NCBI GenBank assembly: GCA_030737835.1
Contig: CM060855.1
Span: 19,428,162 to 19,492,161 of the forward strand
Origin: Acorus gramineus
Lineage: Eukaryota; Streptophyta; Magnoliopsida; Acorales; Acoraceae
Reading direction: 5' to 3'
DNA length: 64,000 nucleotides
This document shows, piece after piece, positions 1-13,800 of this stretch; position 1 is the first letter of the stretch, and each line of letters starts with the position of its first letter. The notes beneath the pieces were generated by a model. The model made no database searches. It had not been told where the DNA came from and saw only the letters and a list, made by a program, of their open reading frames with translations. The translations under genes were made by a program, and so were the position numbers.

Positions 1-75
1 GTTTCAATTACAGTGGGGACTAAAATAAATTTTGTTTAATGAGATAGAGACTTTAAGAAATTTATCGGTTTTATA

Positions 76-447
76 GTGACTTTTTTCAATTTTCATAAGT
101 TTCAGGGAGATGCATCAATTTTTCGAATAAAATGAGTGAGGGCATTCTAGTAACTTTTAGTGTGTAGTTAGAGTTAATCATGTACCTGGTTAGTTGAGGT
201 GATGGAAACAATATTTTTCTAATATGATTTTTCAATTTTATAAGGGCTAAAACTGATTTAGCTGACTTTCTAGAGAGTTACATTGATTTTTCCTAAAAAA
301 TTTACCGATTTTATAAAGAATTTTTTTTATTTTCATAAGTTTCTAGGGAGCTGTATCAATTTTTCGAATAAAATGAGTGAGGGCATTCTAGTAACTTTTA
401 GTGTGTAGTTAGAGTTAACCATGTACCTGATTAGTTAAGGTGATGGT
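76..447. repeat. Tandem duplication, two copies about 241 bp apart
   Basis: A block of roughly 130 bp, containing AATGAGTGAGGGCATTCTAG and a following GTGTGTAGTTAGAGTTAA, occurs at about 76-205 and again at about 317-447. The copies differ by a few substitutions. The anchor word sits at 131 and 372, a period of 241 bp. No coding potential was seen in either copy. The sequence before position 76 resembles the spacer between the copies, so a further copy may start upstream of the window. Confidence 0.8.
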
Positions 448-2560
448 AGGTATTAGAATGATATTTTTTTAATAACACAGACCTTTTGATGATTTTTAAA
501 TTTTATAAAATTTAAAACTGATTTAGTTAATTTTTTTTAAAGAGTTATATCATTTTTTAAAAATAATAATAGTACTATGAAAAGAATAGACGTGAACGTA
601 ACAAATCATGTACAATAGATAAATGACAAGAGATTCACATTATATGACTGGCATACATTAAAACCACTCCACATTAATTCCATCATGTCTCTGTAATGCA
701 ACATGGTAGGTGTTTTTAGTGAAAGCAACTGACAAAAGAAAAAAAATCATTCTTAATTTCTTCCCCCTTTTTGGCTTTGCTAGTAAAAATCAGAGTGATT
801 AATGCAATGACAACTTGCCCTCTTAATGGACTTTGTCCACCTCATAAATCAATTTAAGAAAATTTTTAGTAGATCTTCCAAGTTGAAGTGTTGAACTTTC
901 TCTATTTTTATGCAAATGGGAAATTCAAACAAAAAAGAAGTCATTATCAAATAAAGGAGAATTACAGGTTAAAAATGATCTGAGAGATCTCATCACAAGA
1001 GAAGGATAGGAAAGGAAAAAAAGAATCCATTTGATGTAATGAATTGGAATAAAGGGTTGGATCATCAAGAATAAAGTGATTGTGGATCTAAAGAACCAAT
1101 GGAAGAAAAAATTTCATATTAAAAAGGATGCCAAAAGGGATAAAATAAAATTTGTAGCATTATATTGGCATTTTGAAATACATAGCTAACAATCAGGTAA
1201 TTTTTGTTTAGTTGCATTTTGCTTATCTATCTAGATCATCATTATTTTTATCTTTAGTTATAAATGAAGGTGTATAAGATATGGATGAGATAATCCAACC
1301 CTCTTGGAATTGCTATTTCGGCTAACACTAGCTTATTTAGATTATTATTAAGGTTTATCTACATTATTCCACTATTTTGGCTAAGGCCAAGGTTTTTATA
1401 GAGTTCAATCTTATTGTTCCATAGTTTCACAAGTATATACTTTGTCTTAAACTTGGATAATCACATAATTGCCAACAAAAGTGGAAAGATTTAGAAGTGT
1501 TTCAATTTGGTGAAGAAGATACTAATGCCCTTCAATATATACATCTACTCAAACATGATAAGTCCAAAGACAATTGTTTCAAGCTAAAGAAGAATGGAAT
1601 CCACCATCAACTGCATGCCACCCCTTTATAATCTTGTGCATGTTGTGTAATCACCCACCAAAGAACAATAATCTAAACCACTAATCATAAGTTGGTTGAA
1701 ATTCAATCAACTTCCTTCCAATGCCCATTCATAGAAAATGCTTGTCTAGTAGAGTTTGTTTCTTGGATTTACAATGGAAAGGAAACCTAAACCTTACAAA
1801 GTTCAGAAATTAAGGCTCACTACAAACCTTAATTCCAATCATTGATAAAGGTAAGGTAGATTGTATTTTTTATCAATTGAGGATTTTGGAAGACAAGCTA
1901 TGTTTAGTTAAGTGAACAAACCATTCATGTTTATTATGAAAGGACCAGTGATACAAACAAACTCGAAACTTCTCGTATTAGTCGAATTATCGCCCTCTTC
2001 ATGGTTCATCTCAATGAGGGGAAATTACTAATCTTGAGCTGTCATTAGCACTTTGGAGTGACTTTGTCGAGTTTGATTCATAGAATGATCAAGTAAACTC
2101 AAGAGGTTAGAAGTTGGGGGTGTTTTAACACAGTCAATTCAACCACGAAAGCCATTCAAGATTAAATATGTGATGAATACAAATAGTCAAATATATATAC
2201 ACTAATACATTCGACACAGCTACAAATGTCACATTATCTAACACAATATAAAATGAATTCCCTAATAAAATATATCTATTGTATCGACCTATATACTCTA
2301 TTACAATAAAAATTAAAAATATATGCATTCAATTCTTTTAATAATCGAGTATTTTATTAGATAATTTATATATTTCAAAAGAATTTCAATTTTTTTTTAA
2401 TTTTGCAAATAATTAAGTGTAATACATTTTCAAGTTAAAGTAGGGGTATTTCAAACTAATATTTTTATATATCTCTATTAAAAGATTTCTCGATGTTCTC
2501 ATCACACAAAATATCTGGATGGAGCAATACTATAGTAGTAGTTTTGGACCATTTTAGTTT
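448..2560. other. AT-rich intergenic spacer
   Basis: There is no credible coding region: the only open frame (2134-2328, - strand) is AT-driven and resembles no family. No tRNA, inverted repeat or transposon terminus was recognised. The right-hand part probably includes distal promoter sequence of the ZHD gene. Confidence 0.5.
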
Positions 2561-2579
2561 AAAATTTCCTGTGGGGTCC

Positions 2580-3154
2580 CCTCTCTCTCTCTCTCTCTCT
2601 CATCCTTCTCTGACACACTGCCCTTCACACTCTCTCTAAGGCGTAAGCTTGATGTCTGATAGTGCAAGCAAAGCAACCCACCCTCTTCACACTTTATTTG
2701 GTTTTCTCTCCTCTGTGTCTCATTATCTCTCTCACCTTTGTATGAAAAAATAAAACCTTCTTTTTCTACAATTATAAGCCTCCTCTTAAGCACTTCACTT
2801 CCCACAACCCACGAACACCCTTTGTTTCAAGTTCCCATCTTCATAAAAGACTTTCTCCTTGCCATGGAAGACAATATTGGAGTATCAGCTCAGGTTTAGC
2901 TTTCCTTGGGCCATCACCAGATAGAATAGAATTGCATTTTTTTTCTCTCACACACACTTGTTTACCTCACCTACACAAACCCTTCACAGGAGTTCTAATG
3001 GTTATTTTGGAACTTCTAACCCCTCTCAATTGACCCTTTTTTTTTTCTTCCTTTACCTTGTCCTTTTGAAGGGAAAAAAAGGGATGGGTATTTGAAGTCC
3101 TTGAGGAAAAAAGAAGTCTTGAATTTGTCTGTTGTCTTCTGCTCTAGCAGACCC

Positions 3155-3190
<36 letters not shown>
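2580..3190 (+). promoter_or_regulatory. CT-rich leader/promoter region of the ZHD gene
   Basis: Two pyrimidine tracts stand out: a (CT)n run near 2581-2602, and a C14 run followed by (CT)n near 3153-3188. Such CT-rich tracts are common around plant transcription starts and in 5' leaders. The transcription start cannot be placed from sequence. A 12-codon upstream open frame (2864-2899, ATGGAAGAC to TAG) has a good start context (GCCATGG). It ends in CAGGTTTAG, so the same spot could be a splice donor of a leader intron. Confidence 0.45.
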
Positions 3191-3645
3191 AAGAACTACC
3201 CCAAAACAGCTGAAGTGTCTGGTTGAGGTTCTTGTCCTCCTCTTGTAGCCTCAAAAACAAAACAACAGAGCAGTGACCATATGAGGGGAAGAAGAGAAGA
3301 CATTGGTCTATAGATAAGGCTAATGAGACAATGTTCAGGACCCCAAAAACCTCTCTATTAGTTTTTCTTCTTTCCCTCAAAGGTTTGGTGTTTTGGCTTT
3401 AAAGCAAGTTCCTTTTTTTATTTTTATTTTTGCCCCCAGCAACCTCAGACCCAAAGTCATTGCTAATTTAATCCAAAGATTGTGAGAGATCCCAAGAATC
3501 TGTGTTTTTTGTTTTTTTTTTCAATATTTTATTGTTTCTTTCTCTCACTCTTTTTTCGTCTTTGAGAAGCTCTAATTCTTCACTTGTCTTTCCACCCAAA
3601 AAGCTCCTTTTTTTTTCCTTTACCATTAATTGTCCCCTCTTCTCT

Positions 3646-4563
3646 ATGGACCTTCATGAACCAGACATCCCAATGCCAATATCAAGCAGTTATGGTGGTG
3701 GTGGAGGTGGTATTGGAAGCCATTTCATTCATCACTCCTCAACCCCTTCAAATGGCCCTCTTCCACCACCACCTCCTCCTCATCACCCACTCCCTTCACC
3801 ATCAACTCTACTAGACATTGACACCTTCACCACCCCCACCAACATCACCACCACCAACAACAAGAAGAAGAAGAATGTGATAGTGAAGTACAAGGAGTGC
3901 TTGAAGAACCATGCAGCAGCAAGGGGAGGGAATGCCACAGATGGTTGTGGTGAGTTCATGCCCAGTGGGGAGGAAGGCACACTTGAGGCACTCAAGTGCT
4001 CTGCCTGCAACTGCCACAGGAACTTCCACAGGAAGGACATTGAAGGCTGTGCCTCCAATTGTGATTGCTATCTCCACCCCACCCCTCTTAAAGCCACCCC
4101 CTCCTCCACCACCACCACCACTAAGAAGGTTGTGGGTCAGAAGGGTGTCCTCATCTCAGGTGGCCACCACAACCACCAGCACCACCACCATGAACCATTT
4201 GGATATGGGCACCACCATCAATTCACAACAAGGCCACCAACACCACCACATCCACCACCACCACACATGATCATGCCATACAACATGGTTGGGTCAGAGT
4301 CAGATGAGCAGGACTTCCACACAAGGCCTTCTGTGATGATCAAGAAGAGGTTCAGGACCAAGTTCACACAGGACCAGAAGGAGAAGATGTTGGGTTTTGC
4401 TGAGAAAGTTGGGTGGAAGATCCAGAAACAGGAGGAGAGTGTTGTTCAGCAGTTCTGTCAGGAGGTTGGTGTGAAGAGGAGGGTTCTCAAGGTGTGGATG
4501 CACAACAACAAGCACAACTTTGCCAAGAAGTCTCCCACCTCCCCCAACAACTTGAATGAATGA
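3646..4563 (+). CDS. Zinc finger-homeodomain (ZF-HD) transcription factor, ZHD3/ZHD4-like
   Basis: Encodes a 305-aa plant-specific DNA-binding protein expected to act in the nucleus as homo- or heterodimers. Residues 81-134 form the ZF-HD dimerisation domain: KYKECLKNHAAARGGNATDG begins it, followed by CGEFMPSGEEGT, the Cys pairs of LKCSACNCHRNFHRK, and a further Cys-rich tail. Residues 233-296 form the homeodomain (KKRFRTKFT, then VKRRVLKVWMHNNKHNFAKK), with the W-x-H-N-N variant of helix 3 typical of this family. The linker has Gly, Pro and His runs (H rich at 174-191). Having no intron is usual for ZF-HD genes. ATG 3646 is the first in-frame ATG: the open frame runs upstream to 3502, but that codon is GTG. 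The N-terminus (MDLHEPDIPMP) resembles ZHD3/ZHD4 (AtHB21/AtHB22) more than ZHD1. The exact orthologue is not certain. Confidence 0.95.
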   Translation: MDLHEPDIPMPISSSYGGGGGGIGSHFIHHSSTPSNGPLPPPPPPHHPLPSPSTLLDIDTFTTPTNITTTNNKKKKNVIVKYKECLKNHAAARGGNATDGCGEFMPSGEEGTLEALKCSACNCHRNFHRKDIEGCASNCDCYLHPTPLKATPSSTTTTTKKVVGQKGVLISGGHHNHQHHHHEPFGYGHHHQFTTRPPTPPHPPPPHMIMPYNMVGSESDEQDFHTRPSVMIKKRFRTKFTQDQKEKMLGFAEKVGWKIQKQEESVVQQFCQEVGVKRRVLKVWMHNNKHNFAKKSPTSPNNLNE

Positions 4564-5156
4564 ATTTCAATTTCAAAAGTAATGAGTTTGATTAGTCCTT
4601 CTCTCTTTTGTCATTGATATGTTGATGTAGTTAAGGAAGAGTTTGGTATGTTGGTTTTCATCTTTATTGTTTTTTTTATTTCCAATGGATGCTGATCCAA
4701 TGTAGGGACTGATTTTCAGATGATTATAATATGAGATGGTGGCCTTTTCAGCTTGATTTTCAGTAAAGCATTATAAGAAACTCAACCCTCACATTTCCCA
4801 CACATTAATCTCACTTTGAATTTGCTTATGATATTTGTCTCTGACTTAAATGCTTGCTTTTAGTCCAATTAGGATTTGGTCATTTTTGAAGCACAAGTAC
4901 CAAAAGTGTTTTATAATAGTCAGATATTCAACTTTTCTTTTGGAATGTATCTTATATTGAAGGCCAAATGAAATTAGAGCAACAAAATCCCTTGCACACT
5001 GAATTGAATGTATCAAATTTCTATGATCTCATGCACTGATCAAGAAAAAGAAGCAGCACTAACCCTTCTAGCCCGTCTTTCTTATTCTGTCATCACTCTT
5101 TGGTTACATTTTTCTTGTTCCATTATCATTAGTGATTTTGTGTGTATGGAAGACTA
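4564..5156 (+). other. 3' UTR and downstream spacer of the ZHD gene
   Basis: AT-rich sequence follows the TGA stop, with T-rich and TTGTA-type stretches typical of plant 3' ends around 4600-4760. No unique polyadenylation point can be fixed and no further gene is seen. Confidence 0.4.
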
Positions 5157-5285
5157 TTCAAGTTTCCTAGAACTATTATCATGATTTATGCTAGGATTGT
5201 TCAAGTTTCCTATAACTATTATTATGATTTATGCTAGGACTGTTCAAGTTTCCTATAACTATTATCAAAATATGTTAGCTCATCT
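5157..5285. repeat. 43-bp tandem repeat, nearly three copies
   Basis: TTCAAGTTTCCTAGAACTAT and its continuation ATGATTTATGCTAGGA recur at 5157, 5200 and 5243, exactly 43 bp apart, with one to three changes per copy. The third copy fades after about 30 bp. Confidence 0.85.
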
Positions 5286-6514
5286 AGACATAGTTATCAG
5301 ATGTTATCCTTTTATATAAACATGTTTTTTTTGTTTATATAAATAAAACTTAATGGCACAAAAAAAAAGCTTGTGTGTGCGTGTGTGTGTGTGTGAAACA
5401 AAGGGAGAAAAATTTTCCTCATTTTGTTTTGTTTTTTGTCTTATTAGAAGAGCAGCTAAATTGTTTTCATCTATCCGTGGTAATAAACACAGACAACAAA
5501 AAACCAGTAAAAAATAAACAAATCAAGGTTGTACATAAATGCATCCTTAATAATACCCTTAATCATGTATATTCTATATAACAATGTTAATGTTAAGGAC
5601 AATCCTGCGTATATTTTGATTTTTTTAAAATAATAAATTTTATCTAACAAAATATATGTTTTAATCATCAAAGTGTAAATCGCTTCATTATGAGGAGGTA
5701 TATATGAACTATCTATGGATTGTGTGTAATAAGACTCTATGATGTAATACATGGATGTATGGATGACATGACATATGCATGTGCATGAATGGATTTCACT
5801 TTCCTGGAAGGTCAACCTGCCCTTAACTTTTTTCCTAAAAAGGGGCTGAATGCATTTCACGCGGGGAAATAAATAATTACTGAGGATCCACTTGCAATTT
5901 CACCATTAATGGGACAACTCTTCTTCCATTTGAAATATCTCCCTATTTGAAGATGGCTTTTCACACTTTCATAGCAGATATCAGAAAACAGTATTGTCAT
6001 TATTTCAAGGTTTGACAAAACAGTACGTTGCACTTTCACGTGCAATATCATTTCACTAACAAAGTATATATTTTTGTTAAATAAAATCATATATTTTTTT
6101 ATTACGTAAATTGATATATATAATTCATTATAATACATATTTTAATTTTCAAATCTCTCTCGAGGAGATAATTATTAAATATTTCATTAAAAAAAATCAA
6201 AATATATATATATATGAGTATTTTTCAAAAAATATACACACATAACAACAATTTAGAGGTATGCATGCAAACTTCCCTACTTTATGTGGACATTGAAAAT
6301 GTGTCCTTGTTAATTGTTATGTTCAACAAAAAAAAAAAATTTATACAAGGGTGATTTTTATAAACGCTCTTACATACAACGATCCATGCATCACACCATA
6401 GAGACTATCAAATGTTTTAACTGTACATAGATTGATAGGACGATTGCAAATGTTTTCAAAAATACTCGATAAAAAGTCCATCGAATGGATTGGTGGGATT
6501 AATGTTTTTCAAAG

Positions 6515-6566
<52 letters not shown>

Positions 6567-7882
6567 GTGGCTTCAACCATATGCATGGTGGAGATAGATA
6601 CCCTAAAATGATACCCTAAAATATTTACAGGCAAAAAGTAGTTGCTGCAGTTAATATGCTACATTTCTTTTGCTATACATTTCATCTGACCCATATACAC
6701 TGTTCTAAGGTAAGACCTCCAGGTGGGCTGCAGGAAATATCAGAGACCAAATATGACACCTTTTAAGTCAAAAAGTCCTTGAAATTATTTCACATGCACT
6801 GAGTTGAGTAATCAAACAGAAACCCTAAAAAATAAAAAAATAAACTTTACCCCCATAACTAGCTTTAGCTGTTTTGCATCAGATTCTGATGAATATGAAT
6901 GGGAATGTTTCTGGGGTAGCATTTGAATGGGAAAGGGGCCCTAAATTGTCTATTGCAACTCTCAAATATAAGATTAAATGAATATGAATGTAGTATAAGG
7001 TATTACACTCAGGATTCTCATAAAATGTGTAGAATAGAATCCATTTTTTCCCTTTAAGGTCCTGAAAGGATCCAGGGGTAGATGCATCACAAGATCCTTA
7101 TGAATCTGATCACTAAATCATCATTAAAGCCCTTGAGTAAACCAAATGTTTCACATTACATAGAAGCTATAAAAGGTAGATACTTATTTCACCGGTAAAA
7201 ACAAACATTTGCAAAGTCTAAACATAGATCTATAAATAAACATTGAAATATGGATGGAAAAGAAGATGAAATATAATAAACATATCCAACTGTAGCTTTG
7301 AATCAAATGCTATAGTAGGATAGCTGATACATACAAGATATATATATATATATATATATACACGACAAACATGATACGTTAGCACGTTCAGGCAAAGTTT
7401 CTGCCAATACATTCATATCTCCAAAGCTCCTCAGCTCTCTCCTCCTTAAACATGCAGTGTCTCACAACGAACAGCCACACGTTGAGAATAAATAAAGAAC
7501 CTCTTTTCTATTCTGACAAAATTGCTCTACCATGATCATTTAAAAAGTAAAACCCTCATAGACGACCTCTTATGCTTGCAAAGTGCAGCAGATTAATGGA
7601 AAACTCTAGATCAACATTCTATATGAACGCATAATGGTCGCCTCCAAATCAATAGTGGTCTTGTGATCGTGTCCCCTCTATATGAATAAAACAACATGAA
7701 GTAGCAGATTAGATGTACCAATCTCCATTGGTATGGCAGGAACAGATATCCAAGCATCCAGAAGTATTGTCAGAAGAGAATTAAATTAGTACCACTTGCT
7801 GTTTCATCTCTGAACAAGCTGTGGATGGTCAAATAATGGCTTTGCCAGGACAGTGCATGAGAAAAGAACCAATCCTTCAACA
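5286..7882. other. AT-rich spacer with microsatellites, upstream part near the RUS6 3' end
   Basis: Holds a (TG)n tract near 5371-5396, a long (TA)n run at 6518-6561, a shorter (TA)n at about 7339-7361, and scattered homopolymers. Open frames here are short, AT-driven and resemble nothing. The last few hundred bases before 7883 are likely the 3' UTR of the minus-strand RUS6 gene. No transposon ends were recognised. Confidence 0.45.
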
Positions 7883-10800
7883 CTACTGGGGACTACATAA
7901 CCGGGCTCGCCCAGGGTTGAGCAGCGATTCCGACATCCTCCATCCCTGCTAGAGATAAAGTTGAGGTTGAATACAGTTCTTCAAACAGTAAAAACACAGA
8001 AGGGCAATAAATAAAAGTAGGTACAAAAAAATAATGGTAGCACAACATGTATATTGCTAAGAAATTTAGATAATGGATAAGGTTGCATGGATATGTTAAA
8101 GAGTGTAAACTTCAAATTTTTGAGATAATCTTTCCCATTTTTAGGTGGCTTCTTCTTGTTGACAAGATTTATGTTCTTGATGAAAATCAGGACAAGCCAC
8201 ATGTAACTAAATAGAAAGGAACGTAAACCTGTACTTCAAATGGTTGTGTACAGTTTTTTATTCAACATCCCATGGAAACTCAACTCGATCTCCCTCGTAT
8301 GTAATTCGTGTCCTTCCTACCCAGGTTAGGAAGGGTTTTGAGAGAATAGAGATACTGTGTTTTGTATTAAACTTTGGGTGTCAAAGGTCTTTCCACATTC
8401 TCATTTGGATGTTAGGCCATCAAAAACTGATCCAAAATTCGCCAAGGATTCTTAGGTTGCATCTTTCAATCAGAAAATTTTACACATTACACAGATCATG
8501 CATCAGGAAGTCAGCAATGAGAATGTACCTGCTCGGCAGCCTTCCGTTTGAACATGCCATATGAATTTGCAACAGTCTTGCAAGACTCAGCTATATGAGC
8601 TTGAAAATCAAGAGTTGTAGGCAAGAGATGGGTTGATAAGGATCCGTCTGAAGCTGAGTGATCAAAGCGACCAGGATTTTTTAAAGTCCGGCTTCCATTT
8701 GAAGAGCGGATGAAATGCAGCAGTACATGAGCCTGTAATGATGGATTTATTTATATACCAATATATCAAGACAAAAAATGATTCTATCTATATATTTTAT
8801 CTAACAAAAGAATATAACAACTCACATGGAAAGCTGCCTTCAGAATGTCATCAGCCTTTGCTTGATCCTTGAGTAATGCATACACGTTACCCTTTAAAGG
8901 GTTATACGTGACAATATATCGTTCTTTCTGTCATGATGTAACAGAATTGTGAGGACTCTACAAATTTATTATGATTAGTATTATAATTTTGTTATATACA
9001 TAGTGGAAAAAGAAAATAACAACTGAGGGAAAAGGTAGACTAGCTGCCACAATTCATTAAATCGGAAACAAGTCACTTATTACAAAGAAAAGATGGTAAA
9101 AAAACAAAAGTCAGGTAGTAATCGAGACTACTACCACCCAAGCTTGGAAATACAACAGCCAATTCACTCCTCAATAACCAAGACGCCATCCACAAACTCA
9201 GTTTTCGGCACCTCCAGTATAAATATTCCCCACTCGGAGATGAAATTCTGAATACTCTCCCATATACCCTCCAAAAGCATGACAGTTGTGGATCTTCAAA
9301 ATTGTTTATCCAATATAATACTAAATTGTTTATTATTCTAAAAAGGAAAAAATGTTTATCCAATATTATACTAAAATCTTTGAAATTGGTTTCTTTTTCC
9401 ACATTTACTAGATCTACCCATGGGTTAATCGAAGCCAAAGATGCTCCTCAGAAGTTCTAGCATTTATTTTAAGGCAGTTTTTTTTTGGTTAAAAATACTA
9501 ATGTATCAACAGTGGGAGAAATATCTGCTTGGTGAATACTTTCATATGCTCTTTCAAAAGAAAAAAATTCATATGGAAACACAGACATAATTTGGTTATC
9601 TGTTGGCAAACATGGAAACCAAGCATTTAAGTTGATGACATTGATCTGTGAGCACTCAATGCTACAGATGTAAGAATGGAGGCTTGTATATTTTTTCAAA
9701 CGCACATGTGTTCAAGGTTAAGATCATACCTCAAACAAAGGCTGCAGAGCAAGAAATGATGTGGGCTCCTGAAACGCATCTTTGAATCTTGATCCTATCA
9801 CGAAATTCAAAGGGTTTCAAGTTGAGTACAGGTTAGCATACACATTGAAGCCAGTCAGTGATTAGTGAGGATACAATTTACCCACCAAGAACAATCGGTG
9901 TATGTTTTGACCAAGGAAGACTGAATATGTTTTCCTGTGAATTCCCTTCCTTCAACGAGGGAACATATCCTACAAAGCAGATACAATAAAGAAATCAACC
10001 ATCAGCAAAAAGGATAAGTTAAATAAGTAACCACATGTGCAATACATGCCATGCAGACATATATTTTCTTGAGATCTTTTTGTAAATTTTACAAGGACCT
10101 ATTTTAAAGGTTTCTTCTTGTAGTAGAGATGTTTTATAATTTATTTTGGGATTCTAAATTTTAAAGGTTTCTTCTTGTAGTGGAGATATTTTATAAATTT
10201 TACAAGAACTAATTTTATAGGGGAATTCTTGTAAAGTTGTATTTGGGATTGTAATTGCCCGTATTTTGGGAGTTAAATTGCACATATGCACATTTGGGGC
10301 GCAGCGCCTGAGATGAGCAAACAAACTCACATGCGCAAACTTGTATTAATGTAGACAATTGAAAAACTGAAATTTAAGAACAGGCAAAAGTGAATGATTT
10401 TATACATGATCATATGAGATGTCATACTAAAACACAACAATCTGAGATTCCAATATCTGCATAATTCTAGCTATGTTGGAAGATAACATGACATGAATCT
10501 GTGACAAGTGAACCAGTCAAAAGAGTCTGCATCATAGACAACAGTGGGCAATAGAGCCATCATTGTGCATTTATCGTGTAGATGAGAGCATGAATAAAAG
10601 GATTTCCATAATTTGATCTGCATTGAAGATTTGACTACTAAAGCCAAAAACCAATGATGAAGCATTTAGGAACAACACCGCATATCCATAAGTTAATGTA
10701 CAAGGATTCCTTCATATTTGCATTACCATGGGTTGAAGACAGATTGGCTTGGAAGAGGATAAATGGTGAGGAAAAAATATTTAAACTTTTCCAGTAGAAC

Positions 10801-13800
10801 ACAACCATGTCAGAATTAATACTTAATAGTGTTTACAAGACCATATGTCTTTAATCTTATGGAAAGCATGTGGAAGGGAATCAACAAACTCCAACTGACA
10901 GCATATTTCTAATTCTTTAAGTTAGCTCAGATAAAATTTTCAAAAGTTTGGTTTTTTTAATGAGGTTTACTTTTTATTGTAGCATGAAATGGCTAACAAT
11001 TTTCTCCAACAACAAATGGTCATCTGATGGAATAACATATGCTTCCAGACCCTCCAAAATCTCAGGTTCAGGAGAAAGATAAATGTCCAGATTTGCAGAA
11101 AGTACAAATAAACATTGGATCACACAACTGTCTGCACCTACCAGTCTGAAGAAATGACTCAACTGCCACGGTAAATCTTGCTCTGTTCAAAGTATGCAAT
11201 ACTACGGACTTCACCTGCAAAAAGCACATTCCACCAAATAAGCAAGTTTTGATTTGTCAAGAGATGGATTAAAAACCAAAAATAAATTGTAGCCAAACCT
11301 CTTTGTATGAGCTGAAAACATATCCACATGACAGAAGTGCAAAAGATGCCACCAATGATGGGTTTCTTTTTGAAATCATGATACTTAAACCGGTCCCCAG
11401 CTTTGGATCACAGGAATTTTAAAACAAATCAGCATTATAGTTTGCTGATGAATGTCATTAACAGAAAATGAAGCTACTGCCATTTTGGCAGGTAGTCGCA
11501 TGAAAAGAGGAATTAAAAAGGAAATCCAAGAAAGAATACCAGGTCTGCAATATTTCCAACACACTCCCCCTTAGCTGTAACGTCACCAATATTTTCTCCT
11601 CTAGCAAATGCTTTATAAATCGGCGTACGGGTTGACGTTGATGTAACAGCTGCAACATTCTACGCAAATAAAAAAGAGCTAAAGAAACACATTCAAAGAA
11701 TACTTCACCAAAGGAACCATATAGCTATGAAAGAATTCCTCATCCAACCTTGACTACATTGGCTGCACATGCTAAAGGTAGAAAAAGGTGTGGTGCTGCA
11801 GCAGTAGCTAACTCTACACCAGCACCTAACTCCATCAAGAGATCACCAGCAATTCGAAGCTGAATGTTCGAAAAAAAATATTGAGATACAGATTTGGCAC
11901 CATCACAACGATTTAAGCAGAGCAACATATCTAACCTGTTTTAGATCATAGTCGAATTTCTTTCCTTGCCGTGCAAAAATCATTTTTCCTACCCGGCCTG
12001 CTCCATCCTAAAAGAAAATATAAAACATAAACTAAATGAGTCCCCAAAAAATTGAGAAGTTAACGTCATGTTATTTAAAAAACATTGTATAATAATAAAA
12101 AAGGAAAAAAGAAAATGTGATAATAAAAGAACATGAAATCCACAACATTTGATCTAGACTGCAAACATAAAGAACCAGTGAACAGTAGCACAAGAAGTTT
12201 TTGGACTTTTCTTTTTTTTTGGATCAAACGAGATTTCCACTAATTTTATTAAAATTGATAGACTATTAGACTACATGGTACAAAAGTGGAAAAAGAAAAG
12301 GATGGAATAAAAGAGTCAAGTATCACTCCAGCCCAGCACAGGTGTGCTTTTACTCCACAAGAAGTTTTCCTTGACATCTTCGTTTTTAATGCAGAAATGC
12401 ATTAGAGAAGTAAGATGAGGTAGTAACAGTACATACAATCAAGATCAGCCATATATAAGAAAAGCTATATTCTAATTGAACGAAGATTTGGGTCCTAACC
12501 CCCTCTCTGGGGGGCTTTTCCATTTTATTTTGCGTCATTTGTTTATGTAATTTCCAATTGGGCTTTTGCCTTTTATTAAAACAAAGGTGATCGCCTACAA
12601 TTTCCACCAAAAAAAAAAAAAATTGAACAAAAATTACCAACAATGTAATATGCAAAAAATTCTATGGAGTGAAGGGGTTTCTTTGGTTCATGCGTTGCAA
12701 GGGTTCCAGGGCCCACTTCATGCTTGGAGTTTGGAATTGGGAGAGATCCCTTATGATGTCTCTCTCTGGTTCTTTTGTTGCTCAATTTACTCCTTTTGTA
12801 ATACTGTTATCCAGTTTAATGAAATTTAATGACAACCATCCTTCCCCAAATAATAAAAAAAAAATGTGGTGTTACATAGGAACTAAGTGTTCTTTTATGC
12901 TATACATTGATGAGAGACCCCAAAGCCCATTGGAAGATGTAAATTTACAAACTAGGCGAACAATAAAATCAAAGTCACTCCCAGCCTTGACTGAAACCTG
13001 ACAAAAGAGAGGGTGGATTTTTGGTGGATTTTTCTGTAGTGAGTTTAGAAAAAGAAAAAAAGAAAACTAAACAAAAGAGAGGGTTGATTTGAAGAATAAT
13101 CTTGGAAATTTGTGTGACTGCGCACCACAGCTAACCAATATTTTGAGTAACAATCCAATTAAATTCTGGGAAATGATCAATTATGATCACAAGATATATT
13201 GGATATTGATAACTTAGATACTGTGTGATTTCATTAATCACAAGCAATCAAGATGCTAAGCATCCAGTTACCATCCGGAACAGATTTGAACAAAACCAAA
13301 CAAAAGAGAGGGTGGATTTGTAGAAAATCTTGGAAATTTGTGTGACTCCACACCTCAGCTAACCAATATTTCAAATAACCATCCAATCAAATTCTGGGAA
13401 AGGATCAATTAGGATCACAAGATATATTGGATATTGATAACTTAGATACTGTGTGATTTCATTAATCGCAAGCAATCAAGATGCTAAGCATCCAGTTACT
13501 ATCCGGGAAAAGATTTATTGGAGAATCAAAACCATATTTTTTGAATCAAGGTCTTGACTCCTAGTTGACTGATTTCGCATGCAAGGATAACAATATAATT
13601 ATGCCTATCTATGTCTCTATCATAAAACTACCAAAACTAATTAATCAAAGGTAAAGCAGAGATAGAAAAGGAAGATAATGCTTCAATCCTCCCCTTTCAT
13701 ATTTGGCTCCTTAGGATTACAAACTTTTGCCCAACTGTACTTCAGAAAAATTTCACCTATCTACATCAATTTCTCCCTCCTCTAAATTAACCTTTAAGAA

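Noticed and set aside
3502-3645. N-terminal extension of the ZHD protein
   Set aside because: The extension begins at GTG, is a low-complexity F/L/S stretch from a T-rich leader, and the family N-terminus (MDLHEPDIPMP) starts at 3646.
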